A stretch of DNA of 5,238 nt. Source: an uncultured Collinsella sp. (GTDB lineage: Bacteria > Actinomycetota > Coriobacteriia > Coriobacteriales > Coriobacteriaceae). The position numbers and the translations under genes were made by a program. Numbering within the stretch: position 1 is the first letter of the stretch; each line of letters starts with the position of its first letter. Below, piece by piece: positions 1 through 5,173 of the stretch. The stretch is taken from contig CALBBA010000311.1 in assembly GCA_937926755.1 (NCBI GenBank), positions 1-5,238 of the forward strand. The letters run 5' to 3'. The notes beneath the pieces were generated by a model. The model was not told the DNA's origin. It made no database searches and was given only the letters and a program-made list of their open reading frames with translations.

Positions 1-111
1 GCTGCGGGAACGGCCTGTCCGCCTAATGTGTTCGGCTGAGATCGGAAATCAACCCTATTTAGTGGCGCACATGAAATGCCGGATTCGGCTCTACTAGATT
101 GAGTGTGCGAT

Positions 112-146
112 ATTATGCAACCTTGCATAATTCGACCTTGCATAAT
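112..146. promoter_or_regulatory. AT-rich inverted plus direct repeat, operator-like
   Basis: ATTATGCAA (112-120) and TTGCATAAT (123-131) form a perfect 9-bp inverted repeat with a 2-base spacer. The second half recurs as ACCTTGCATAAT at 135-146, a direct copy of 120-131 shifted by 15 bp. This is the most AT-rich patch upstream of ybaB. The symmetry suits a dimeric DNA-binding protein with an extra half-site. CATAAT at 126-131 or 141-146 could also serve as a -10 box, but no matching -35 box sits 16-18 bp upstream. The binding factor is unknown; the role is inferred. Confidence 0.4.
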
Positions 147-260
147 CTTTGAGTGCGGTTTGTATTGGAGGACATGTATATCGACTGAGGTAACACGTCC
201 GCCCCGCTCTCTCGCCGCGCGCCGTGGTACGATTTTTGAGTTTGAAAGTCCTGCCGTGCT

Positions 261-295
261 CCGGCTGCCCTTGCAGCTCGGCGTGCGGCCGCACG
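261..295 (+). promoter_or_regulatory. Two hairpins in the ybaB leader abutting its RBS
   Basis: First hairpin: CCG + GCTGC (261-268) pairs with GCAGC (273-277) + CGG (279-281) around a CCTT loop, leaving one bulged T at 278. Second: positions 282-295 are a perfect 14-bp palindrome (CGTGCGG/CCGCACG), which in RNA would fold as a 5-bp stem with a GGCC loop. It ends one base before the AAAGGAG Shine-Dalgarno sequence at 297-303. No U-tract follows either hairpin, so these are not terminators. They could protect the 5' end of the mRNA or modulate ribosome access; this role is inferred. Confidence 0.35.
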
Positions 296-308
296 TAAAG
301 GAGCCATC

Positions 309-629
309 ATGGCCGGTATGAACATGCAGCAGATGATGAAGCAGGCCCGCAAGATGCAGGAGCAGCTTGCCGCCGCGCAGGAGAACCTCAAGTCCCAGAC
401 CGTCGACGCCTCTGCCGGCGGCGGCATGGTCAAGGTGACCGTTAACGGCGAGATGGAGCTCGTCAACCTCACCATCGATCCCGATGCCCTCGATCCCGAG
501 GACGTCGATATGCTGCAGGATATGATCATGGCTGCCGTCAACGAGGCCGTCCGCGGCGTCAACGAGCTCGCCAACAAGCAGATGGGCGCCATCACCGGCG
601 GCCTCAACATCCCGGGCATGCCGTTCTAA
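309..629 (+). CDS. YbaB/EbfC family nucleoid-associated protein
   Basis: Small DNA-binding protein of 106 residues, the usual length for the family. Known members form dimers that bind DNA and coat the nucleoid, with effects on gene expression and DNA repair. The family pattern is clear: an N-terminal Met/Gln-rich helix (MNMQQMMKQARKMQEQL, residues 4-20), then the signature Ala-Gly-Gly-Gly-Met-Val-Lys-Val-Thr-Val-Asn-Gly (residues 36-47), an Ile-Asp-Pro segment, a helix with Met-Leu-Gln-Asp and Ala-Val-Asn-Glu-Ala, and a Gly/Pro-rich tail ending GMPF. The start at 309 is fixed by AAAGGAG at 297-303, 5 bases upstream. Later in-frame ATGs (318, 324) lack such spacing. Codons are strongly biased to C- and G-ending forms, consistent with high expression. 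recR follows after 13 bases, as in many bacteria, so the two are probably cotranscribed. Confidence 0.95.
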   Translation: MAGMNMQQMMKQARKMQEQLAAAQENLKSQTVDASAGGGMVKVTVNGEMELVNLTIDPDALDPEDVDMLQDMIMAAVNEAVRGVNELANKQMGAITGGLNIPGMPF

Positions 630-642
630 GACACGCATATAT

Positions 643-1239
643 ATGAGTGCCAACCACAGTCTGCAAAAACTGCTCGATGAGCTGGGCCGTCTGCCGGGCA
701 TTGGTCCCAAGTCGGCCCAGCGCATCGCCTATTACCTGTTGGAGGCCGACGCCGAGGAGGCGCGCCGCCTGGCCGAGGCCATCCTGGAGGTCAAGCAGGA
801 GGTCCACTTTTGCAGCCGCTGCTTTAACTACGCCACGGCCGACGAGTGCTCCATCTGCCAGGACCCGATGCGCGATACCACTCGCATTTGCGTGGTGGGC
901 GAGCCGCGCGATGTCCAGGCGATCGAGCGCACGGGCAGCTACCACGGCCTCTACCACGTATTGGGCGGCGTGATCAGTCCCATGGACAAGATTGGCCCCG
1001 AGCAGCTGCACATTCGAGAGCTGCTGGCACGCTTGGGCCACGAGGACATCCACGAGGTCATCATCGCCACCAACCCCAACATCGAGGGCGAGACCACGGC
1101 GAGCTACCTGGCCCGCACTATCAAGCCGCTGGGCGTCGAGGTATCGCGTCTGGCAAGCGGCCTTCCCGTGGGCGGCGACCTGGAGTATGCCGACGAGCTT
1201 ACGCTTGGGCGCGCCATCGAGGCCCGTCGCACGATTTAG
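643..1239 (+). CDS. recR: Recombination mediator protein RecR
   Basis: RecR acts with RecO (and RecF) to load RecA on gapped DNA coated with single-strand binding protein during recombinational repair in the cytoplasm. The 198 residues match the usual length (about 198-201). Domains in order: a helix-hairpin-helix with LPGIGPKSAQR (17-27); a four-cysteine zinc site at Cys57, Cys60, Cys69 and Cys72; a Toprim domain from about residue 81 with VVGEPRDV, a YHVLGG segment and ISPMDKIGP (111-119); TNPNIEGETTA (143-153); and the conserved C-terminal GLPVGGDLEYADELTLGRAIEARR. Many homologues have Glu or Gln where Gly86 stands; that position varies. No good Shine-Dalgarno sequence precedes ATG 643, and ybaB ends only 13 bases earlier, so translation may depend on coupling to ybaB. 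The start fits the normal N-terminus of the family. Confidence 0.97.
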   Translation: MSANHSLQKLLDELGRLPGIGPKSAQRIAYYLLEADAEEARRLAEAILEVKQEVHFCSRCFNYATADECSICQDPMRDTTRICVVGEPRDVQAIERTGSYHGLYHVLGGVISPMDKIGPEQLHIRELLARLGHEDIHEVIIATNPNIEGETTASYLARTIKPLGVEVSRLASGLPVGGDLEYADELTLGRAIEARRTI

Positions 1240-1277
1240 GTGGCGAGCCTGCTCCTGCCGTATGTTTTCCTCGCGAT

Positions 1278-1305
1278 GCACGGGGTAGTCATAATTTCCC
1301 CGTGC
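1278..1305 (+). other. Hairpin after recR, 8-bp stem
   Basis: GCACGGGG (1278-1285) and CCCCGTGC (1298-1305) form a perfect GC-rich 8-bp stem around a 12-base AT-rich loop. It lies 38 bases after the recR stop. No T-run follows on the + strand, and none is present on the other strand, so it is not a classic intrinsic terminator. It could still stabilise the 3' end of the ybaB-recR mRNA or assist Rho-dependent ending. Confidence 0.4.
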
Positions 1306-1314
1306 GACTGTGAG

Positions 1315-1330
1315 TTTGTTGTGCAACAAA
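1315..1330. promoter_or_regulatory. 16-bp palindrome, likely operator
   Basis: TTTGTTG-TG-CAACAAA is a perfect inverted repeat with 7-bp arms and a 2-base centre. Its core GTTGTGCAAC (1318-1327) differs by one base from the palindrome GTTGCGCAAC at 1391-1400, 73 bp further on. A related pair of symmetric sites upstream of an operon is typical of a dimeric repressor or activator. The regulator is not in this window and cannot be named. Confidence 0.4.
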
Positions 1331-1355
1331 GATGCTTCGTATCCGCTTATCGCAT

Positions 1356-1375
1356 GGATGCTTCCGCTCGCATCC
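1356..1375 (+). terminator. Weak hairpin followed by TTAATTT
   Basis: GGATGC (1356-1361) and GCATCC (1370-1375) pair as a 6-bp stem with an 8-base loop, followed by TTAATTT (1376-1382). This might act as a weak terminator for ybaB-recR, but the stem is short and the T-run is interrupted. It may equally be incidental. Confidence 0.25.
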
Positions 1376-1390
1376 TTAATTTGCCCATTC

Positions 1391-1400
1391 GTTGCGCAAC
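1391..1400. promoter_or_regulatory. 10-bp palindrome GTTGCGCAAC, second operator-like site
   Basis: This is a perfect 10-bp palindrome nearly identical to the core of the site at 1315-1330. The 73-bp distance is close to seven helical turns, which would put both sites on the same face of the DNA. It overlaps a possible -35 element (TTGCGC, 1392-1397). Function is inferred. Confidence 0.35.
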
Positions 1401-1420
1401 CTTTTGGGTTCGCTGATACA
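1392..1420 (+). promoter_or_regulatory. Weak candidate promoter for the kinase operon
   Basis: TTGCGC (1392-1397) and GATACA (1415-1420) are spaced by 17 bp. Each matches only three of six consensus positions. The location is right, between the operator-like palindromes and the leader terminator, but the match alone would not justify a call. A promoter must exist upstream of 1470 unless the operon is read through from recR. Confidence 0.2.
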
Positions 1421-1440
1421 CTCAAATATGGATTCGAATG

Positions 1441-1469
1441 AATGCGCCGCTCCCGAGCGGCGTGTTTTT
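1441..1469 (+). terminator. Intrinsic terminator / candidate attenuator in the leader of the kinase operon
   Basis: CGCCGCTC (1445-1452) is followed after two bases by its exact complement GAGCGGCG (1455-1462). A realistic RNA fold has seven GC-rich pairs, a 4-base loop, and lower-stem extension by G-U and A-U pairs (1441-1444 with 1463-1466). A TTTTT tract follows at 1465-1469. This is a textbook Rho-independent terminator. The Shine-Dalgarno sequence of the next gene starts at 1473, leaving no room for a promoter after it. Transcripts of the next gene must pass through it, so it is either a recR terminator with read-through or a regulated attenuator. Confidence 0.7.
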
Positions 1470-1484
1470 GTTGGAGGAGAACGC

Positions 1485-2390
1485 ATGCGGCCCGGTGGCA
1501 CTCAGATAAAGCGCGGCGCCGCGGTGCGCATGCGACGCCGACTGGGCTTGGCACCGCGGGCGTACGCACTGCTGTCGTGCTCGCTGGTGCTGGTCATAGC
1601 TGGCGTTTCTGCCTATGGCATGACCGTGCCGTCCATGATGCAGGCGCATGCCGCACGCGAGCCGCGCGTGGGGCATGAGGTCAAAAGCGATCTGGGCACC
1701 ACGACTGGATATGCTTGGGCAAGTGTGGTCGGGCATATTGTGTTTGGCACCGACGATGCGGACGGCGCCGAGGCCCCGGACAACGAAGTCACGCTTGCCA
1801 ATGGCAAAACCATCGTGCTCACCAACACCAAGATCATCGATCGATTGTCCAACAATAGCGTGGCGGCAACGGTGAATAAGGTCGAGCAGCAAAAGGAGCA
1901 GGACGCCCAGCAGTCCGGAAAGCCCGGTAGCTCGGATACTTCTGGCTCCGGCTCGGATTCATCGAGTTCGGGCGGCGGCTCTGGGTCGGGTTCCTCTACC
2001 GGAGGGCCTGGAAACGGCGGCTCGACGGGCGGCAACACTGACAACGATGCAAACTCCGGCGGCCTTTCCGCTGCTGAGGAAGAGAGCATTCACAGTTGGC
2101 TTGTGACCAAGTACAACATGCTCGACGGCTATGTTTCTCGTGCCAATGACGTGGTCTCGACCTATAACTCTACGGGAGATCCCAGACCGTGCGACAGCCT
2201 GGTCGGGGAGATGTTTGTTATTCGAGCTGAGTTCGGTCGTCAGACATTCTCGCCCCGGTCAAAGTGGTATCAGCAGTATGCCAATCTGTGGGGCTGTTAC
2301 ACCAACCTATGTCAATGGGTCGGCCATTACGGCGATGATGACGTCGCGCTCGGTAACTTCAACAATAACGTGGCGGCGCTTGCCCTATGA
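1485..2390 (+). CDS. Membrane-anchored or secreted protein of unknown function, Gly/Ser linker
   Basis: I do not recognise a family. The 301-residue protein has an Arg-rich N-terminus (residues 9-25), one hydrophobic segment (about 26-46) and then an extracytoplasmic portion. AHA before Ala57 might be a signal peptidase site, though it lies far from the hydrophobic core, so either anchoring or secretion is possible. Residues 57-143 form a first region, including VTLANGKTIVLTNTK (102-116) and a charged Gln-rich stretch. Residues 144-193 are a low-complexity Gly/Ser linker. Residues 194-301 form a compact aromatic-rich C-terminal domain with Cys236, Cys271 and Cys276, able to form a disulfide. 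GGAGGAG (1473-1479), 5 bases before ATG 1485, sets the start. An upstream in-frame TTG at 1392 would translate through the terminator and is unlikely. The gene overlaps the kinase start by 4 bases (ATGA), implying coupled translation. A sensor, ligand or partner role for the kinase is inferred. Confidence 0.8.
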   Translation: MRPGGTQIKRGAAVRMRRRLGLAPRAYALLSCSLVLVIAGVSAYGMTVPSMMQAHAAREPRVGHEVKSDLGTTTGYAWASVVGHIVFGTDDADGAEAPDNEVTLANGKTIVLTNTKIIDRLSNNSVAATVNKVEQQKEQDAQQSGKPGSSDTSGSGSDSSSSGGGSGSGSSTGGPGNGGSTGGNTDNDANSGGLSAAEEESIHSWLVTKYNMLDGYVSRANDVVSTYNSTGDPRPCDSLVGEMFVIRAEFGRQTFSPRSKWYQQYANLWGCYTNLCQWVGHYGDDDVALGNFNNNVAALAL

Positions 2391-4231
2391 TGACCGATCT
2401 TGCATCCACCACACCACAATCGCTCGGTCGCGATCCCATGGTCGGCCTGCGCCTGGCGCGTGTCGACGGGTTTGAGCCGGCCATTGCGCTCGGTCAGGAC
2501 GAACTGCCTGCCTATCTGCGTCGTTTTACGATGCTGTTTGCCGACGATGCCACCATGCGCCGTGGCGGTATCGGCCGCGTGACGCGTGCCGTCAACGCCC
2601 AAGGCGAGGCCGTGGCACTCAAGCAGCTCATCTTGCCGACGCGCGATGAGTTTGACGACGATGCCGCTCACGAGGCGCTGGTCGCCAAGTTCAAGGCGGC
2701 GTTTCGCGAGGAATACGAATGCCATCGCGCCCTTTCGGGCCTTAAGGGCTTTCCCCGCCTCTATGGCTGGGGCGAGGTCGACGGTGTGCCTGCAATTGTC
2801 ATGGAATGGGTCGAGGGCGAGACGCTTGCCCGCTTGCGTTCGCGACTCGCCGTGGACGATGCCGGACGCCTGTCGCCGCTTGTGGCGGCGCGTCTGGGTC
2901 GCGACCTGTTCGATCTGCTCTGCCGTATGAGCCTGGTGGGTGAGGGCTTTGTCCATCGCGATATCTCGCCCGCTAATATTATGGTGCGCACGGCGCGTCT
3001 ACCGCTTGACCGGCAGCTTGCCGAGGGCACCTTTGACCTGTGCCTGATCGACTTTGGCTCGTCGCTGGCGCTTGAGCCTGCGTCGGCCGTGGCCGGTACC
3101 GGCGGCAAGGCATCCTTTACCGAGCGCTATGCCACGCTGCGTCGCGCGACGGTTGCCTATGCCCCGCCCGAGATGCTCACCGACGATATTCCCGATCTGC
3201 GCGCTTTGCGTATGTCGCCGGCGATCGACGTCTATGCCGCGGCAAGCACGGTTTACGAGCTCATTGCCGGCGTCGCGCCATACGAAGCCGCGCCGAGCAC
3301 TTCGGGCACCTCGGGTTCGCGCAAAAAGACGCGCGACATCGCGAGCCCCTACCGTCTCAAGATGGACACGCGGCCCGACTATCCCATTGGTGCCCATGCG
3401 CCCGGTTGTGATTTGACTCAGCTGCTTCGTCGTGAGCCCGATGTGGCGCTCGCCGCGGCCGAGCAGGCCCAGCAGCTAGGGCTTGAGCCGGATTCCGAAG
3501 AGCTACGCGATGCGCTGGCGTTTGTCGATGCCCAGCTGTTCGACGTGGTGATGGCCTGTCTGTCCAGCCATCAAAAAGATCGTCCCGAGCCGGCGGCGGT
3601 CGAGGCGGCGCTCTCAGCGTTTTGTGACCACTATGCGCAAAATGTCGGCCGTTCGCTCCGCGGCGAGCCGCTCACGCCGTGCCCCATGGATGCGTCTGGC
3701 CGCGCGGTTCGTCGCGCGCTGATGGTCGGCGCGACGGTCGTCTGTGGCGTGGTTTGGGCTGTGATCGTGGTTTCGGCCGCGCTGCTGGCGTCGGGCGCTC
3801 GCGTGACGGCGACTTTGGGATCGCTCGTGTGGTCTGGGTCGCTACCGGGTATTATTGCCGCACTGGCGTTGGCGCTGCCAGGCATAGCCGGCGTTGCCGC
3901 GGGGGCGCTTGCGCGCAATCGGCGCTCGGGCTTCCTGCAGGGTGTGCTTGCGCTTTCTGCCTGCGAGGTTCCGGTGCTGGTTGTGGCTGCATGTAGCGTA
4001 TTTTCCCAACGCGCCGTGATGGGCGGCCTTGTTGCCGCTCTGGTTGCAACCTATACGCTTACGTGGTTTTTGCTTGCGATGGGCTTTGCCTTTGAACTTC
4101 CCGTTTCGGCACCGCGACGCACAAAAGCCCAGATGGCGACTCCGCTTGCCGGTGGAGCCGCAGCTGCCCGTACTTTTGGCGGACCTGTCGAAGTATCGTC
4201 CGATTCTATTTCTACGACTAAGGAGGCCTAG
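2387..4231 (+). CDS. Transmembrane Ser/Thr protein kinase
   Basis: Eukaryotic-like (Hanks-type) kinase of 614 residues, transferring phosphate from ATP to Ser/Thr of proteins. Visible motifs: glycine-rich loop RGGIGRV (59-65), ATP-binding Lys79 in VALK, a Glu-rich helix C near 108-111, catalytic loop HRDISPAN (190-197) with Asp192 and Asn197, DFG at 222-224, PPE at 260-262 ending the activation segment, DVYAAAS (281-287), and the late Arg399. All core catalytic residues are present, but the usual Lys two residues after the catalytic Asp is Ser194. The stretch 300-380 between subdomains X and XI is longer than usual. Four hydrophobic helices follow (about 446-469, 486-509, 516-538, 545-569), then a 45-residue cytoplasmic tail. 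No PASTA repeats or other sensor domain are seen. The start is ATG 2387, or ATG 2390 directly after it, in a 4-base overlap with the upstream gene and without a clear Shine-Dalgarno sequence, so translation is probably coupled. The FHA gene follows after 3 bases. Confidence 0.93.
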   Translation: MMTDLASTTPQSLGRDPMVGLRLARVDGFEPAIALGQDELPAYLRRFTMLFADDATMRRGGIGRVTRAVNAQGEAVALKQLILPTRDEFDDDAAHEALVAKFKAAFREEYECHRALSGLKGFPRLYGWGEVDGVPAIVMEWVEGETLARLRSRLAVDDAGRLSPLVAARLGRDLFDLLCRMSLVGEGFVHRDISPANIMVRTARLPLDRQLAEGTFDLCLIDFGSSLALEPASAVAGTGGKASFTERYATLRRATVAYAPPEMLTDDIPDLRALRMSPAIDVYAAASTVYELIAGVAPYEAAPSTSGTSGSRKKTRDIASPYRLKMDTRPDYPIGAHAPGCDLTQLLRREPDVALAAAEQAQQLGLEPDSEELRDALAFVDAQLFDVVMACLSSHQKDRPEPAAVEAALSAFCDHYAQNVGRSLRGEPLTPCPMDASGRAVRRALMVGATVVCGVVWAVIVVSAALLASGARVTATLGSLVWSGSLPGIIAALALALPGIAGVAAGALARNRRSGFLQGVLALSACEVPVLVVAACSVFSQRAVMGGLVAALVATYTLTWFLLAMGFAFELPVSAPRRTKAQMATPLAGGAAAARTFGGPVEVSSDSISTTKEA

Positions 4232-4234
4232 GTC

Positions 4235-5173
4235 ATGGCATCTCAAGTTGAGCTCACCCCATGCGGGGCCATGTTTGACATCTTTAAGCGCGCGGCGCAT
4301 CTGAGCCATATCGAGCTGTGCGGCTTGGTGCTTTCGTCCCGTCCGCTCGCCGACGGCCGCAGCCCGCAGAGCCGAGCCGCCGATCGCTCTTGGGTTTCCC
4401 GCTTTATCGTTCGCGCGCCGGTCGGCACGCTTCAGCATCGCTACTTTGCCGAATACGGTACCTCGGCTGCGCGTATTATGTCGCAACTGGCCCTGCGCCA
4501 GCGCAATCCCATGGACTCCACGGCTGTGATCAATATGGTGTGCGGTCCTGCAGGTGAACCGATGGTACGCGCGCTCGAAGAGTGCCACCAGGACACGAAT
4601 CTCTATCGCAACGCGCTCGATCGCCTGTCCCAGGCGGCGGAACTCATGCCCGCCGAGCGCGCCGAGGCCGTGCTGGTGCTGTTTGTCGCCGTCGGTTGTT
4701 CGGCGGATGTGCGGTCCTCGGTGAACTATGCCATCGACTACGCGCACGCGACCTGTGGCGGAGGCACATCCACGCCGCGTTCGCTTGGCATGTCGATGAC
4801 CGCGGGCGAACGCGAACCCGCCCCGGCGCACCCCTTGGGCTTGCTGCGCGTACAAAACAGTTTTGTCGTGAGCGCCCCGCGCTGGATTCAGCCGAGTGAG
4901 CAGGGTGTTGAGATTGGCGCGCTGGCCACTGGCGAGGGCGATATTACCGACGTCGGCGACGATGTCTCGGCCCGCCATGCCCATATCTGGTGCGATGCTC
5001 AAAATATCTGGCACGTCGAGGACTTGTCGTCCACCAACGGAACCGTGGTGGTAAACGGGGCCACGCGCGTCTGCATTCAGGTCGAACCCGGCCGTTCCGC
5101 CCAACTCAATCCCGGCGACGAGCTCAAGCTCGGCGAATCCACTACCTACGCCATTCTCTTCGGTGCCCTCTAG
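4235..5173 (+). CDS. FHA domain protein, probable partner of the kinase
   Basis: 312-residue soluble protein without signal or membrane segments. The C-terminal third (about 205-312) is an FHA domain, a fold that binds phosphothreonine peptides. Visible hallmarks are VSARHAHIW (244-252) with Ser245 and His248, DLSSTNGT (263-270) with Asn268 and Gly269, and LNPGDELKLG (291-300). The Gly-Arg at the start of the domain reads Gly228-Ala229, so an Arg that usually contacts the phosphate is missing. Residues 1-200 match nothing I recognise. They hold seven Cys (10, 29, 103, 117, 155, 174 and none clustered as a metal site beyond these) and a helical stretch around 108-172. AAGGAGG at 4220-4226, inside the last codons of the kinase, gives an 8-base spacing to ATG 4235. 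Position and domain type suggest it is a substrate or phospho-reader of the upstream kinase; this is inference. Confidence 0.9.
   Translation: MASQVELTPCGAMFDIFKRAAHLSHIELCGLVLSSRPLADGRSPQSRAADRSWVSRFIVRAPVGTLQHRYFAEYGTSAARIMSQLALRQRNPMDSTAVINMVCGPAGEPMVRALEECHQDTNLYRNALDRLSQAAELMPAERAEAVLVLFVAVGCSADVRSSVNYAIDYAHATCGGGTSTPRSLGMSMTAGEREPAPAHPLGLLRVQNSFVVSAPRWIQPSEQGVEIGALATGEGDITDVGDDVSARHAHIWCDAQNIWHVEDLSSTNGTVVVNGATRVCIQVEPGRSAQLNPGDELKLGESTTYAILFGAL

Larger units (their letters stand above)
1..308. other. Non-coding region upstream of ybaB
   Basis: No convincing gene is seen here on either strand. At the left edge a short open frame ends in TAA at 24-26 and another in TGA at 37-39. Either could be the last codons of an upstream gene, but too little is present to say; dnaX is the usual upstream neighbour of ybaB, and nothing here proves it. 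The region is locally AT-rich around 110-150, against the GC-rich background, which fits a control region. It holds a repeated TTGCATAAT motif (112-146) and two hairpins just before the ybaB ribosome binding site. No tRNA or SRP RNA signature was found. No clean -35/-10 pair with 16-18 bp spacing was found. Confidence 0.6.
1240..1484. other. Spacer between recR and the kinase operon, rich in inverted repeats
   Basis: This 245-base gap carries no credible gene. It contains, in order: a long-loop hairpin (1278-1305), a 16-bp palindrome (1315-1330), a short hairpin (1356-1375), a 10-bp palindrome (1391-1400), and an intrinsic terminator (1441-1469) next to the downstream ribosome binding site. 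GATGCTTC also occurs twice (1331-1338 and 1357-1364). The spacing, symmetry and position suggest the control region of the downstream membrane-protein/kinase/FHA unit. The individual elements are entered separately. Confidence 0.6.

Noticed and set aside
112..146. CRISPR array or DnaA-box cluster
   Set aside because: The copies are only 9-12 bp with 2-4 bp spacing, unlike CRISPR repeats, and the sequence does not match the DnaA box TTATCCACA.
1..300. SRP RNA or tRNA upstream of ybaB
   Set aside because: The conserved SRP GGAAGGAAGCAGC-type segment is absent, and no cloverleaf with a T-loop GTTCGA signature can be drawn.
103..321. Small + strand frame of 72 codons across the ybaB leader
   Set aside because: It runs through the repeats and hairpins, overlaps the ybaB start, has no ribosome binding site, and its sequence is low in family-like features.
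1392..1484. Extended N-terminus for the membrane protein from TTG 1392
   Set aside because: The added 31 codons cover a palindrome and the intrinsic terminator, while ATG 1485 has an ideal Shine-Dalgarno sequence and is followed by a normal charged-then-hydrophobic N-terminus.
604..1569. Open frame on the - strand (321 codons) opposite recR
   Set aside because: It is the antisense of the strongly conserved recR and runs through the repeat-rich spacer; no domain or plausible ribosome binding site supports it.
1931..2070. Gly/Ser-coding stretch as a DNA tandem repeat or recombination site
   Set aside because: The codons vary and no exact repeat unit is kept; it is best explained as a protein linker.
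2327..2956. Open frame on the - strand (209 codons) opposite the start of the kinase
   Set aside because: It is antisense to the kinase N-lobe and the operon junction; composition is typical of a shadow frame.
3842..5104. Long open frame on the - strand (420 codons) opposite the end of the kinase gene and the FHA gene
   Set aside because: The translation is Arg/Gly/His-rich with no family pattern, and it is antisense to the membrane helices and the FHA motifs. Long antisense frames are common in GC-rich genes.
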